Positions 1 through 9,193 of a DNA stretch of 64,000 nucleotides are shown here, piece by piece (positions within the stretch are counted from its first letter, which is position 1; each line of letters begins with the position of its first letter). Position numbers and translations under genes: made by a program. This DNA comes from Steroidobacter agaridevorans (lineage in GTDB: Bacteria; Pseudomonadota; Gammaproteobacteria; Steroidobacterales; Steroidobacteraceae). The stretch is taken from assembly GCF_009932555.1 (NCBI RefSeq), contig NZ_BLJO01000006.1, positions 134,668 through 198,667 of the forward strand, given 5' to 3'. A model generated the notes under the pieces. That model was not told the DNA's origin. It did not search any database and was given only the letters and a program-made list of their open reading frames with translations.

Positions 1-1
1 G

Positions 2-2332
2 TTACTGCTCCTGTTCCTCTGGCTCGTGCTGCTCGCGGGCCTGACGTGGTTCGTGCAACGGCAGCTGCAGGTCGGCACCGATCTGCGTTTGTTTCTTCCC
101 AGTCCGACCACACCCGAGCAGCGCTTGCTGCTGGAAGAGATCGGCGAGGGTCCGGCCTCGCGCGTGATGGTGATATCGCTGGAAGGCGCGGAACCGGAAC
201 AGCTCGCCGATGCATCGCGCACCCTCGTCGAGAATCTGCAGTCGAGCCCGAATTTCCGTCTGGTCACCAACGGCGACATCTCGCTCGACAGCGTGCCGGA
301 CGAGCTGCTGGCCTATCGATATCTGCTGTCGCCCACCTTGGATGAACGGCCGCTCGATCAGAAATATCTGCATTCGGAGCTGCAAGAGCGCGCGCGTGAC
401 CTGGCGTCTCCCGCGGGAGCCTTCCTCGAGCCGTGGCTGCCGCGCGATCCGACGCTCGAACTGCTGAAAGTTTTGCAGCGATGGCAGCCGATGCAGGAGC
501 CGAATCGACTGTTCGATGTTTGGTTCGATCAGGAAGGCAAACGCGCGCTGCTGCTCGCACAAACGCGCGCCGCCGCCTTCGATCCGGATCAACAGCGCCT
601 GGCCGTCGAACAACTGAACGCCGAAGCAGAACGACTGAAGGGTGACGACGTGACACTCACCTTCAGTGGCGCCGGCAAGTTCTCGGTGATGATGGAAGAG
701 CGGACGCGCGACGAAGCGACGGCGCTCGGTACCGCAGCCACCGTCGGCATGATCATCCTGCTGCTGATCGCCTATCGACGCATCGGCAGCGTCATATTGA
801 GCGCTTTGCCGCTGGCAAGCGCGGGATTGGCGGGACTCGCGGCCGTCAGCGCGCTGTTCGGGACAGTGCACGGGATCACGCTGGCATTTGGTTTTACGTT
901 GATCGGCGTCGCGCAGGATTATCCGATTCATTTGCTGAGCCACCGGCACGCCACGCGATCTCCCGTCGAAGCCGCTCGCGAACTGTGGCCGACGCTTGCA
1001 ACGGGCGTAGCAAGCACCTGCATCGCGTATGTCACCTTCCTGTTTTCCGGCGTTATCGGACTGGCTCAACTCGCGTGCTTCACCGTCGCCGGTCTAGCGG
1101 TCGCCGGCTTGACGACTCGATTTGCGCTGCCGGTGCTGATGGACCCCGAAGGTCGCGATTTCGGCGAATCGGCCTGGCTCGGCAAAGTTTGGCAACGGAT
1201 GGAACGCCTCCCGCGTCCGCGCTGGGCCGGCGTGGCTGCCATCGCTCTCTCCATCGCTGCGATGGTGTTCGCGCCTCAACCCATGTGGGAAAGCGACTTG
1301 AGCAAGCTCACTCCCGTGCCGAAGGAGCTGTTGATCCAGGATCAGGAGCTACGCTCCGAGCTGGGCACTCCCGACGTTCGCTATCTGCTGGTGATCACCG
1401 CGGCCGACACGGAATACGCGCTGCAGAAGCTCGAAGAGCTGGACGAGCCGCTTCAGAAGATGGTCGCCGACGGCGCGATCAGTGGCTATGACCACGCCGC
1501 ACGCTATGTGCCGACGGCTGAGAAACAGCGCCAACGACAGGCTCGTCTGCCGGAGCCCGCGACCTTGCGTGACGATGTCGATGCGGCCGTCGAGGACACG
1601 CCATTCCGCCCCGACGTCTTTGAGCCCTTCCTCGCAGACGTGGAGAAAGCGCGTCACCTGCGATTGCTGACGGTCGATCAACTGCGCGACTCGCCGCTGG
1701 GCGTGAGCGTGGAAATGTTGTTGACCCAGCACGGCGACGGAAACGATAAGACGGCTGCCCGAACCACCGCCCTGGTGACGTTCAGCGGCGTTCAAGACGT
1801 CAGTGCGCTGGAGCGCTTCGCCAAGGCCGCCGGATCGGGCGTGACCTTGCTGGACACCAAGAACGCCTCGGAAACGCTGGTGACCAACCAGCGCATCAAG
1901 ATTCTGTGGAGCCTGGCGGTCGCCGCCGTGCTGCTCGCGGGCGTCGTCACGTTCGCATTGCGCCGAGCCTCACGTGTTTATCGGGTGCTCGCGCCGATGG
2001 CGCTCACCACGCTGCTCATCATCGGCATCCTGCAGGCCGCCGGCGTATCGATGACCTTGTTTCATCTGATCGCGCTGATCCTCGCCGCGGGCCTCGGTCT
2101 CGATTACGCCCTGTTCTTTGAACATGCAGCCGACGATCCGATGGAACAGCGACGCACCCTGCACGCATTGCTCGTATGCTCGGCGTCGACGCTGATGGTG
2201 TTCGCGCTGCTCGCCATGTCGTCGCTGCCGGTGCTCCGCGCCCTCGGCTTGACGGTGTCGATCGGCGTTGTTTCTAATTTTGTGCTCGCGCTACTCCTGA
2301 CCCGACCGACCCCTCCCCCTCATGGCACGTGA
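2..2332 (+). CDS. MMPL/RND-family exporter of the aryl polyene cluster (5' end outside window)
   Basis: The reading frame is open to the first base of the window, so the N-terminus is missing; about 776 residues are visible. The protein has the MMPL layout: a hydrophobic start, a large soluble domain, a membrane block (about residues 230-370 of the visible part), a second soluble domain and a second membrane block near the C-terminus. Proteins of this type occur in aryl polyene and xanthomonadin clusters and are thought to move the lipid-linked pigment to the outer membrane; that role is inferred from context. Its last 11 bases overlap the dehydratase gene, so the two are probably translated together. 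Confidence 0.85.
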   Translation, partial: LLLLFLWLVLLAGLTWFVQRQLQVGTDLRLFLPSPTTPEQRLLLEEIGEGPASRVMVISLEGAEPEQLADASRTLVENLQSSPNFRLVTNGDISLDSVPDELLAYRYLLSPTLDERPLDQKYLHSELQERARDLASPAGAFLEPWLPRDPTLELLKVLQRWQPMQEPNRLFDVWFDQEGKRALLLAQTRAAAFDPDQQRLAVEQLNAEAERLKGDDVTLTFSGAGKFSVMMEERTRDEATALGTAATVGMIILLLIAYRRIGSVILSALPLASAGLAGLAAVSALFGTVHGITLAFGFTLIGVAQDYPIHLLSHRHATRSPVEAARELWPTLATGVASTCIAYVTFLFSGVIGLAQLACFTVAGLAVAGLTTRFALPVLMDPEGRDFGESAWLGKVWQRMERLPRPRWAGVAAIALSIAAMVFAPQPMWESDLSKLTPVPKELLIQDQELRSELGTPDVRYLLVITAADTEYALQKLEELDEPLQKMVADGAISGYDHAARYVPTAEKQRQRQARLPEPATLRDDVDAAVEDTPFRPDVFEPFLADVEKARHLRLLTVDQLRDSPLGVSVEMLLTQHGDGNDKTAARTTALVTFSGVQDVSALERFAKAAGSGVTLLDTKNASETLVTNQRIKILWSLAVAAVLLAGVVTFALRRASRVYRVLAPMALTTLLIIGILQAAGVSMTLFHLIALILAAGLGLDYALFFEHAADDPMEQRRTLHALLVCSASTLMVFALLAMSSLPVLRALGLTVSIGVVSNFVLALLLTRPTPPPHGT

Positions 2333-2747
2333 AGACATCGCAGCGCTGATTCCGCATCAAGGCGGCATGTGCCTCTGGGAGCACATCGTCGAATGGGATG
2401 ACACGCGTATCGTTCTCGAAACGGACAGCCATCGCGCCCTCGACAATCCATTGCGCGCGAACGATAGGCTCCGTGCGATTCATCTGTGCGAATACGGGGC
2501 GCAGGCAATGGCAGTTCACGGCGCGCTGAGAGCCGCGCCCCGGCAGGCGCGCCCCGGCATGCTGGTCTCACTGCGATCGGTAACGTTCGCTCGGGACTAC
2601 ATCGACGATCTGATGGGGTCACTGCGCGTGGAAGCGATCTGCCTGCAGTCCGCCGAGACCAGTCAGCAGTACAGCTTCAAGATCACGCACAACGGTGAAG
2701 TGGCGGCGGAAGGTCGCGCCGCCGTGCTGCTCAAGCTGCCTTCGTAA
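2322..2747 (+). CDS. Hotdog-fold 3-hydroxyacyl-ACP dehydratase (ApeP/FabZ-like)
   Basis: A 141-residue hotdog protein. The segment LIPHQGGMCLWE supplies the expected catalytic His (His12), and HLCEYGAQAMAVHG supplies the acidic partner (Glu57), matching the His/Glu pair of FabZ/FabA-type dehydratases and ApeP proteins. It would remove water from the 3-hydroxyacyl-ACP to give each conjugated double bond of the polyene. It overlaps the exporter gene by 11 bp and converges with the flavoprotein gene on the other strand, sharing 17 bp at the 3' ends. Confident for the fold and cluster role; the exact acyl substrate is inferred. Confidence 0.82.
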   Translation: MAREDIAALIPHQGGMCLWEHIVEWDDTRIVLETDSHRALDNPLRANDRLRAIHLCEYGAQAMAVHGALRAAPRQARPGMLVSLRSVTFARDYIDDLMGSLRVEAICLQSAETSQQYSFKITHNGEVAAEGRAAVLLKLPS

Positions 2748-4341
2748 AGAGCAGCGATTCCGACATCGTCGGCGGGACTTTGCTCAGCAGTTTGCGAACT
2801 TCGGAGGCGTCCAGCGACGGATGTTCGCCGCAGGCGCGCTCGATAATTTCCACTGCGAGCGAATTCAACAAAGCGGTGTACTCGATGACGCGAGCGCGGA
2901 ACGCTTCTTCGTCGAGCTGATCGCGCAGACCGCGATTCAACTCCGCGAACCAAGGCAGCTCAGCCTGATCCAGCAGCACCGCGTCATTGCGACGAGCGCT
3001 GAGCTTCGACCATTCGCGCATGAAGTTCTGCATGGCCACGTTCAAGTCGCGCGAATGATTCAAATGATCCGATAGCCGGCTCAGGTTGGCGAGATCGGTG
3101 AGCCGACGCTGGAAGAACAGCTGGCATAGCACGCCCCAGTAGTACGTGTAGTCCCAGATCACCTTGACCGGCATGACCTCGGGATCGCCGAACATGGCGT
3201 ACTGATTCGTATACAGCGTCAGCGTGCTCTCGTAGAACGAGAAGTAGATCTGCTGATACACATGCGCGCGGCCGTTGATCAGCTCGCCTTGCAGATCGCG
3301 CGCGATCAGGTCGGCGATGTAGCTGTTGCTGATGCCGATGAAATCGCTGCCGGGCGAGTAGAACGGATCGAGGAACACGCCGGCCTCGCCGGTCAGCGCC
3401 CAACGATCGCCCGAAAATACTTGCTTGCAGCCGTACGAGAAATTGCGCAGGAAGCAAAAGTCCTGCAGCAGGTGCTGCTTGCCTTCCAGCTCGCGCGCCA
3501 GCCGAGGCTGGTGCACACGGAACCATTCGAGCGCCTTCTCGAACGTATTCATCGTCTCGAGCGGATGAGTGACGGCGTCGCAGACGATGCCGACCGAATG
3601 CGAGCCCGACGACAGCGGAATCAACCAGGCCCAGTAACCTTCACCGCACAAATGATTGGTCGACAGCCAGCGGTACGGCGGATCGCAACGATTCAGCCAT
3701 GCGGCGTCCGACGACCACTCGTCCACGTCGATCTTCGTTCCGATACGGAACCAGATCGCGTTGGCGTTGTGAGCATTGTCCTGGTGCAGGCCGAGCTTGC
3801 GCTTGACCAGGCCGGCGCGCCCGGACGCATCGATCAGCCAGCGCGACTGGACCTCGCGCTGTTCGCCCTCGACTTCGTATCGCACGAAATGTCCGGAGCC
3901 CTGAGTGCCCACATCGAAGCTGCGCACGACCGCGCCGTCGATGAACTCGACGCCCAGCTCGCGCACGTGCTCACCCAGAAAGTTTTCGAACACGCCACGG
4001 TCGAGCTGATAACTCGGCGTCGAGAGATAACGGCTTGCGCCCAGCTCGGTGACGCCATCCAGGTCTTCGCGCCCTTCGGAAAAGAAAAACCGGAAGCCGA
4101 ATTTTTTCAGCTGCCGGCTGTTCAGGTGCTCTTTGAGACCGAGCACGGTGTCGAAATAGTGCGCGCCGATCTCCACCGACGATTCGCCCACCTTGTGCGC
4201 GGCCGGCGGCACCGGATGGCGTCGGCGCTCGACGATGCGAATCGACAGCGAAGGAAACTGCCGGCGCAATTGGATGGCGAGCGTCAGTCCTGCCAGGCCG
4301 CCGCCCAGGATGGCCACGTCCACCTTGGTGACGTCAGTCAT
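2731..4341 (-). CDS. FAD-dependent oxidoreductase of the tryptophan-halogenase type, pigment cluster
   Basis: A 536-residue flavoprotein. GGGLAG near residues 13-18 is the N-terminal FAD-binding motif, WAWLIP at 237-242 fits the WxWxIP signature of flavin-dependent halogenases, and a later GD-type motif (TGEAGVFLDPFYSPG) completes the FAD site. The start chosen is the ATG 2 bp after the chain-length-factor stop, preceded by AGGTGA; longer starts would overlap that gene. Xanthomonadin clusters carry related halogenase-like genes and some xanthomonadins are brominated, so ring halogenation is possible. The motif alone does not prove halogenation; hydroxylation or another oxidation of the aryl head or polyene is an alternative. 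Confidence 0.75.
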   Translation of the reverse strand: MTDVTKVDVAILGGGLAGLTLAIQLRRQFPSLSIRIVERRRHPVPPAAHKVGESSVEIGAHYFDTVLGLKEHLNSRQLKKFGFRFFFSEGREDLDGVTELGASRYLSTPSYQLDRGVFENFLGEHVRELGVEFIDGAVVRSFDVGTQGSGHFVRYEVEGEQREVQSRWLIDASGRAGLVKRKLGLHQDNAHNANAIWFRIGTKIDVDEWSSDAAWLNRCDPPYRWLSTNHLCGEGYWAWLIPLSSGSHSVGIVCDAVTHPLETMNTFEKALEWFRVHQPRLARELEGKQHLLQDFCFLRNFSYGCKQVFSGDRWALTGEAGVFLDPFYSPGSDFIGISNSYIADLIARDLQGELINGRAHVYQQIYFSFYESTLTLYTNQYAMFGDPEVMPVKVIWDYTYYWGVLCQLFFQRRLTDLANLSRLSDHLNHSRDLNVAMQNFMREWSKLSARRNDAVLLDQAELPWFAELNRGLRDQLDEEAFRARVIEYTALLNSLAVEIIERACGEHPSLDASEVRKLLSKVPPTMSESLLFTKAA

Positions 4342-4343
4342 TG

Positions 4344-5138
4344 TCAGTTCACCTGCACGTTCAGCGCCATCTGCCGGCTCAGCGCCAGGCGCAGCGTGCG
4401 AGGGCTGGAACTCGCCAGCACTTCGAAGAATGGCAAACACGGCGCCAACGCGTTGTCAGCCACCAGCGTGGCCGCAGCGGACCGCGCCGGCGTGGGGTGA
4501 GATTCCGCCACCGATTCGGTCGTAAGAATCAAACCGCGCTGCTGCTGCGATTGATTCACCGGCGCCAGCACCAACGCCGCGCCCAACAAACCACGACTCG
4601 GCGCCATGCTCGCAAGCGCGCCCTTGGATTCGATGTCGAACGCGACGTACAACACGGGCCGCTGCTCGCAAACGGCTTGCGTCGCGGCCTCGAGCAACCC
4701 CGTTCCGAACGTGTATTCGTAAGCACTGATCGCCGTGTACGGCGCGAGACTGCCCGTGCCGATGCTCCAGTAGCCAGCCGCCGCGTTGTGAACGGAATTG
4801 TGAAACTTGATCGGCGAGATCAACGCGGGCGTGGTCGCCAGCGTCGAGCACATGTAGTCGCTGATCGCGAGATCGCCGTGCGTCGACGCGAACACCGACG
4901 GCAAGTCCGACGGCTTACGTCCGGCGGCTTCGCAGGCACGAGCCGCGACTTCCAGCGCGACGGCAACGGTATCAGGAGCACGCCGACGCTCGGTTGGAGC
5001 GAGCAATGTCGGCGACGGCCGAGCACTCGGCGTTTCCGGTGCCGCTTGTTCGCCACGAATGACGGTGCGCGCGATGTCCCACCCGGGCAGACGCGAGGCC
5101 CAGAACGAAACGCCTTCGATCGCGACCCGCAGCGTCAT
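4344..5138 (-). CDS. Ketosynthase-like chain-length factor (ApeC-type), no active-site Cys
   Basis: 264 residues with the shortened ketosynthase fold of the chain-length-factor proteins of aryl polyene clusters. The segment FHNSVHNAAAGYWSIG (about residues 112-127) is typical of this family, and no Cys is present where a ketosynthase would have its nucleophile. It is expected to pair with the complete ketosynthase encoded immediately upstream and set chain length. Its ATG overlaps that gene's stop (ATGA), which fits stoichiometric expression of a heterodimer. The start at 5138 avoids a longer N-terminus that would run into the neighbour. Confidence 0.8.
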   Translation of the reverse strand: MTLRVAIEGVSFWASRLPGWDIARTVIRGEQAAPETPSARPSPTLLAPTERRRAPDTVAVALEVAARACEAAGRKPSDLPSVFASTHGDLAISDYMCSTLATTPALISPIKFHNSVHNAAAGYWSIGTGSLAPYTAISAYEYTFGTGLLEAATQAVCEQRPVLYVAFDIESKGALASMAPSRGLLGAALVLAPVNQSQQQRGLILTTESVAESHPTPARSAAATLVADNALAPCLPFFEVLASSSPRTLRLALSRQMALNVQVN

Positions 5139-6319
5139 CGATCTCTCCCGAACACCAGCACGCAATTGCTGCCGCCGAAGCCGAACGAGAAGCTCAGCGC
5201 GTGACGCGCTTTACGCTGGACGTTGTCGCGCTGGATCTGCGGACCGCAGGCGAGATCCGGCACTCTTAAGTTCAACGTGCCCGGCAGGAGCTCATGTTCG
5301 AGCGCGATCAAACTGATGGCGGCTTCGACGATGCCGGCCGCGCCCAGCGTGTGCCCGGTCCAGCCTTTGGTGGAGCTGGCGCACATGGTCGTCGGAAACA
5401 GATCGGCGACGATTTTCGCTTCGACCTCGTCGTTCTTCTGGCTCGCCGTGCCATGCAGATTGATGTAATCGATGTCCTCGGGCCGCAGGTCCGCGCGCTT
5501 GAGCGCATCGTTCAATGCGAGCCGCGCGCCCAGACCTTCGGGATGCGGCGTCGACATGTGATGAGCATCGTTGGATTCGCCGTAGCCCAGCAGCCACGCG
5601 CCGCGCGGCGCCTGCTTTTCCAACAGCGCAAAGCCCGCAGCTTCGCCGAGATTGATGCCCCGACGCTCCACATCGAACGGCCGGCATTGCTCGGCGGACA
5701 CGAGCTCGAGCGAATTGAAGCCGAACAGCACGCTGCCGCAGAGTGAATCGACACCGCCGACGATGGCGGCATCCGCCAGGCCGGTGCGAATCAAACGTTC
5801 CGCCTGCGCGAAGACTTTGGCGCTGGAAGAGCACGCCGTCGCGACTGTCACGCTGATGCCGGTGAGGCCCAGCGCGTGCTGCACGAAATCGCCCAGCGAA
5901 TGCGGCGTATGAATGATGGGGCGACGCAGATCGGCGGGATAGCGGCCGTCTGGATCGAGCCGGGCATACGCTTCTTCGCTGGCGCCGATGCTCGAGGTCG
6001 ACGTGCCCATGACGACCGCCACCCGGTCGGCTCCATAGCGGGCGCGAGCTTCGTGGGCCGCTTCGATGAAACCGTCAGTGGCCAGGCCGCGCCACGCGAG
6101 CCGGTTGTTGCGACAATCCCAGTTGGCGAATTCCGCCGGCAGCGGCTGCTGTTCGAGCCCCGCGACACGCCCGATCCAGGTCTCGATGGGCGCGGGACCG
6201 AAATCGTTCTTGCTCAGGCCGGAACGGCGCTCGCGCAGTGCTGCCAGCGTCGCCGCGGTTCCATCCCCGGCCGCGGAACAGAGCGTGTATGCAGTGATTC
6301 TCAAAGACCGCGATTGCAT
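5135..6319 (-). CDS. Beta-ketoacyl-ACP synthase (ApeO/FabF-like) of the aryl polyene pathway
   Basis: 394 residues, full-length thiolase-fold ketosynthase. The Cys-His-His triad is intact: Cys163 in ATACSSS, His289 in NLHGTAS and His323 in GHTLGAAG. It should carry out decarboxylative condensation of malonyl-ACP with the growing chain. Translationally coupled (4-bp overlap) with the Cys-less chain-length factor downstream, its likely partner. A run of three hairpins separates it from the upstream acyl carrier protein gene, so its expression relative to that ACP may be tuned. Confidence 0.85.
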   Translation of the reverse strand: MQSRSLRITAYTLCSAAGDGTAATLAALRERRSGLSKNDFGPAPIETWIGRVAGLEQQPLPAEFANWDCRNNRLAWRGLATDGFIEAAHEARARYGADRVAVVMGTSTSSIGASEEAYARLDPDGRYPADLRRPIIHTPHSLGDFVQHALGLTGISVTVATACSSSAKVFAQAERLIRTGLADAAIVGGVDSLCGSVLFGFNSLELVSAEQCRPFDVERRGINLGEAAGFALLEKQAPRGAWLLGYGESNDAHHMSTPHPEGLGARLALNDALKRADLRPEDIDYINLHGTASQKNDEVEAKIVADLFPTTMCASSTKGWTGHTLGAAGIVEAAISLIALEHELLPGTLNLRVPDLACGPQIQRDNVQRKARHALSFSFGFGGSNCVLVFGRDR

Positions 6320-6339
6320 CTAATTGCACCGGTCAGCTT

Positions 6340-6402
6340 GGGTACATGGATGTACCCCGCCGCCACAGGCGGCGGCGAGAGGCAAAAGTCGCGCCTTTTG
6401 CC
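6340..6402. other. Three consecutive short hairpins between the ACP and ketosynthase genes
   Basis: Three perfect inverted repeats stand in a row: GGGTACAT/ATGTACCC around 2 bp (6340-6357), CCGCCGCC/GGCGGCGG around 3 bp (6357-6375) and GGCAAAAG/CTTTTGCC around 6 bp (6381-6402). They lie downstream of the ACP stop and just upstream of the ketosynthase start on the minus strand. None has a long T-run. They could form partial terminators or mRNA-stabilising structures that leave more ACP than ketosynthase; function is inferred. Confidence 0.5.
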
Positions 6403-6438
6403 GACTCGCATGAGGGTCGTGGCAGGATGCCCGATCCC

Positions 6439-6708
6439 TCATACTTTGTTCGTGGCAATGTGGGCCGCCAGCGAGCGCAGTGAGCTGAAAATACGCACAT
6501 TGTTTTCATCGTCCGAGCGCAGCTGGAAGCCATAGCGCTTGGAGATTTCCAGCGCCAGCTCGAGCGCATCGATGGAGTCCAGGCCGAGCCCGGTCTTGAA
6601 CAGCGGCGCCTCCGGATCGATGTCCGCGGGCGTCACGCCCTCCAGGTTGAGCGCAGTGACGATGAGTTCGGCGAGCTCGCGCTCACCGGCTGATTGGGTT
6701 GCTGACAT
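6439..6708 (-). CDS. Acyl carrier protein (aryl polyene)
   Basis: 89 residues with the carrier-protein signature GLGLDSIDALEL; Ser45 is the expected 4'-phosphopantetheine site. One of two carrier proteins in the cluster; aryl polyene systems usually have two. It is the first gene of the leftward group ACP, ketosynthase, chain-length factor, flavoprotein, and is divergent from the chorismatase gene across about 150 bp that must hold both promoters; no clear promoter boxes stand out there. The ATG at 6708 gives the normal length for this family. Confidence 0.88.
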   Translation of the reverse strand: MSATQSAGERELAELIVTALNLEGVTPADIDPEAPLFKTGLGLDSIDALELALEISKRYGFQLRSDDENNVRIFSSLRSLAAHIATNKV

Positions 6709-6855
6709 GAACGAAACAGGCCCTGTACAAAAGGCTGATTTGAGACGCTGGAGCGGCGAACCGCAGGGCGCGAAGTGTATCATCCGGCCCGCGCGTGCTT
6801 CGAACGCCGCGCACGTTTTCCAACCCCGAATCCAACCACTGATTTTGACGACGTG

Positions 6856-7869
6856 ATGCGCAGCAGTTCCGGCGAGCAGCCAGCCCAGTCCCTTCCGGCC
6901 GCCCTCCGCGTTGCCTATCACCCGTTCGACCGCGCCGGTGAGGCGCCCGCCGGCGTGCTGGCGGCCATCCGCTTCGGGGCGGCGAACAGCCCGCCCGCGG
7001 GATTGACCATCGATGTGGGATTGGAGCCGCTGCAGGCGTCCGCTGCGACACCTGGCGCGGAATTATGGTTTGCGACCGGCCCGGTCCACACTGGTCAATG
7101 GTCCGATAGCGCCGCTGCCGGCCCAGGCCGGGTGCGTTATGCGCATGACGATCATTATCTGTTCGCGGTCGTCGAGCTGGATGAGCGCGAGCATGGCGGC
7201 ATTCTGCTGACAGCCGAGTACGTTTACGCCGCCGTCCGGCATTTCCAGCAGCAGTCGGGGTTTCCCCACCTGTTGCGCATGTGGAATTACATGGACGCGA
7301 TCAACGAGGGCTCGGGTGACCTGGAGCGCTATCGACAATTCAACGTCGGCCGCGGCCGCGGCTTGGGCGACGTGATCCAGAGCTATCCATCCGCGACTGC
7401 CATCGGCCGGCAGCGCCCCAATCACGTTCTGCAGGTGTTCTGGCTGGCGGGCAAGGTGGCCGGTCAGTCGCTGGAGAACCCGCGACAGGTCAGCGCCTAT
7501 CACTATCCGCGCGTGCATGGGCCGGTCAGCCCGGTCTTCGCGCGCGCCTTGATCGCGCCGGACCATACATTGCTGATCTCAGGCACGGCGAGCATCGTCG
7601 GCCATCATTCCCAGCATCACGACGATGCGATGGAACAACTGGAAGAAACGGTCCGCAACCTGAGCTCGTTCGCCCCGCATGTGCGGCGTCCCCGGACGGC
7701 TGCGCAGGGGGATTTGCTCAAGGTTTATGTGAGGGACCCGGAGCTGACTCCGCGGATCGCCGAGCGCCTGCGCCAGCTCTATCCGACCAGCGCCATCCTG
7801 TTCGTGGCGGCTGACATTTGTCGTCGCGAGCTGCTGCTCGAGATCGAGGCAATCTCACTCGCGTCGTAA
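6856..7869 (+). CDS. xanB2: Chorismatase / 3-hydroxybenzoate synthase (XanB2-like)
   Basis: 337 residues from the ATG chosen here, the normal size for the chorismatase family (XanB2, FkbO, Hyg5). The fold-typical stretches seen are HDDHYLFAVVELDE, PHLLRMWNYMDAINEG with ERYRQFNVGRGRGL, and ISGTASIVGHHSQHHDD. In Xanthomonas, XanB2 hydrolyses chorismate to 3- and 4-hydroxybenzoate, the former being the xanthomonadin starter; the same role is inferred here. It is alone on the plus strand between two leftward operons and its 3' end overlaps the ligase gene by 15 bp. A start 81 bp further upstream is open but would add an unconserved, basic N-terminus. Which hydroxybenzoate isomer is made cannot be told. 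Confidence 0.82.
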   Translation: MRSSSGEQPAQSLPAALRVAYHPFDRAGEAPAGVLAAIRFGAANSPPAGLTIDVGLEPLQASAATPGAELWFATGPVHTGQWSDSAAAGPGRVRYAHDDHYLFAVVELDEREHGGILLTAEYVYAAVRHFQQQSGFPHLLRMWNYMDAINEGSGDLERYRQFNVGRGRGLGDVIQSYPSATAIGRQRPNHVLQVFWLAGKVAGQSLENPRQVSAYHYPRVHGPVSPVFARALIAPDHTLLISGTASIVGHHSQHHDDAMEQLEETVRNLSSFAPHVRRPRTAAQGDLLKVYVRDPELTPRIAERLRQLYPTSAILFVAADICRRELLLEIEAISLAS

Positions 7870-9183
7870 CGCTTTCAACAAATTCTCGCGCGGCAGCTTG
7901 CCCAGCTCGTTACGAGGCAACTGGTCGACGATCAGCAGCGGCCGGGGCAGGAATGCACTGTCGACGCCGCTGGCCAGCTGATCCAACACCTCACGCGCCG
8001 TGAGATTCGGAGCCACGACCAGTGCGGCGACCCGTCGGATCGTGCCAACCGCATCGGCGTCGGGCTGAAACACCGCCGCCTCCTGCACGCCCGGGATGGC
8101 CAGCAAACGTTTGGTGAGATCGGTCAGCGAGGCGCGCTTGCCGGCGACTTCGATCATGTCGGAGCTGCGGCCGCGCACGACAAACCTATTACCCGGCTGT
8201 AGCTCAACCATATCCTGCAACAACACCGGCTCGACGAACCAAGGCGCGTGCACGAGCGTGCCGTCGTCGCGCGGCTCCAGACGCACGCCGTCGTAGAGGC
8301 GCCATTGCTCTTCCCTGGCCGTGAGCCGGCTGGCGAATACACAAGTTTCAGTCGATCCAAACATTTCAACCATTTCACCGCCGAGCTTGGCGGTCATCGC
8401 CGCGGCCAGCGGTTGATCCAACGGCGCCGTGGCGCTGACGATCACATCGACTGCGGGAAACTGCTGATCGGAACCGACGATGGCGCGCATGTGCACCGGC
8501 GTAGTGACGAGCACACGCGGCCGCGGCAGCTCCGCCAGAGCGGCGGCGATATCGGCTGGAAACAAAGGCCGCCCGGCATGCACGGCCATGTCGCCGGCCA
8601 ACGGCAACAACACACTCATCTCCATGCCATACATATGCTGTGGCGGCACGGTCGCAAGCACCCAAACGGTCGCGGTCTTATCCGGAAGCGCTGCGCGGAT
8701 CGCCTGCGCATTGCGAGCATTGCTGCCGCTCACGGTACGCCAGAGCTTGGGAAAGGTTTTCGGTTGGCCGGTGCTGCCCGACGTGTAGCCGATCATCACG
8801 GTCAGGTCGGCGGAAATGCGCTCGTTGACGGCTTGACTCGAGCCCTGCGCCAAGGCGGCATCTACAGCCGCGTCGTCGATGCGATAGCTGCCCGCATTGG
8901 CGCTCGCCACATCCGCAACGACTTGCTCGGCACGTGACGATGGCAACAGCACGGTGTGCCCGACGCTCAGTGCCGCCGCATAAGCAACGAGGAACTTGTA
9001 CCGGTCCTCGCACAGATTGATCATCGCCGCCGGCGCAGAGCGATTCGGCAATCGCGCGGCCACCGGGGCGACATGCGTCCGAAACTCGGCCAGCGGCACC
9101 GGCACGCCACGACGCCAGGCAATCGGCCGCTGCGCCTCGGCCGAAACGAACAACGGCAGTGTCGCTGCCTCGGGAGCACTCAC
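7855..9183 (-). CDS. AMP-dependent acyl/aryl-acid ligase that loads the pigment starter
   Basis: 442 residues of the ANL superfamily. The P-loop-like motif YTSGSTGQPKT is at 133-143, followed by an adenylate motif (FGSTET) and a C-terminal PRNELGKLPRENL segment carrying the conserved Lys. It would activate the hydroxybenzoate made by the neighbouring chorismatase as an adenylate and pass it to an ACP, as ApeH/XanA2-type proteins are proposed to do. It lies 10 bp after the ketosynthase gene in the leftward operon. Confidence 0.82.
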   Translation of the reverse strand: MSAPEAATLPLFVSAEAQRPIAWRRGVPVPLAEFRTHVAPVAARLPNRSAPAAMINLCEDRYKFLVAYAAALSVGHTVLLPSSRAEQVVADVASANAGSYRIDDAAVDAALAQGSSQAVNERISADLTVMIGYTSGSTGQPKTFPKLWRTVSGSNARNAQAIRAALPDKTATVWVLATVPPQHMYGMEMSVLLPLAGDMAVHAGRPLFPADIAAALAELPRPRVLVTTPVHMRAIVGSDQQFPAVDVIVSATAPLDQPLAAAMTAKLGGEMVEMFGSTETCVFASRLTAREEQWRLYDGVRLEPRDDGTLVHAPWFVEPVLLQDMVELQPGNRFVVRGRSSDMIEVAGKRASLTDLTKRLLAIPGVQEAAVFQPDADAVGTIRRVAALVVAPNLTAREVLDQLASGVDSAFLPRPLLIVDQLPRNELGKLPRENLLKALRRE

Positions 9184-9193
9184 GATCGGCGAC

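Noticed and set aside
3262-4500. Long plus-strand open frame opposite the flavoprotein gene
   Set aside because: It is antisense to a clear flavoprotein, is rich in Arg/Gln/His and has no recognisable domain; an artefact of GC-rich codon use.
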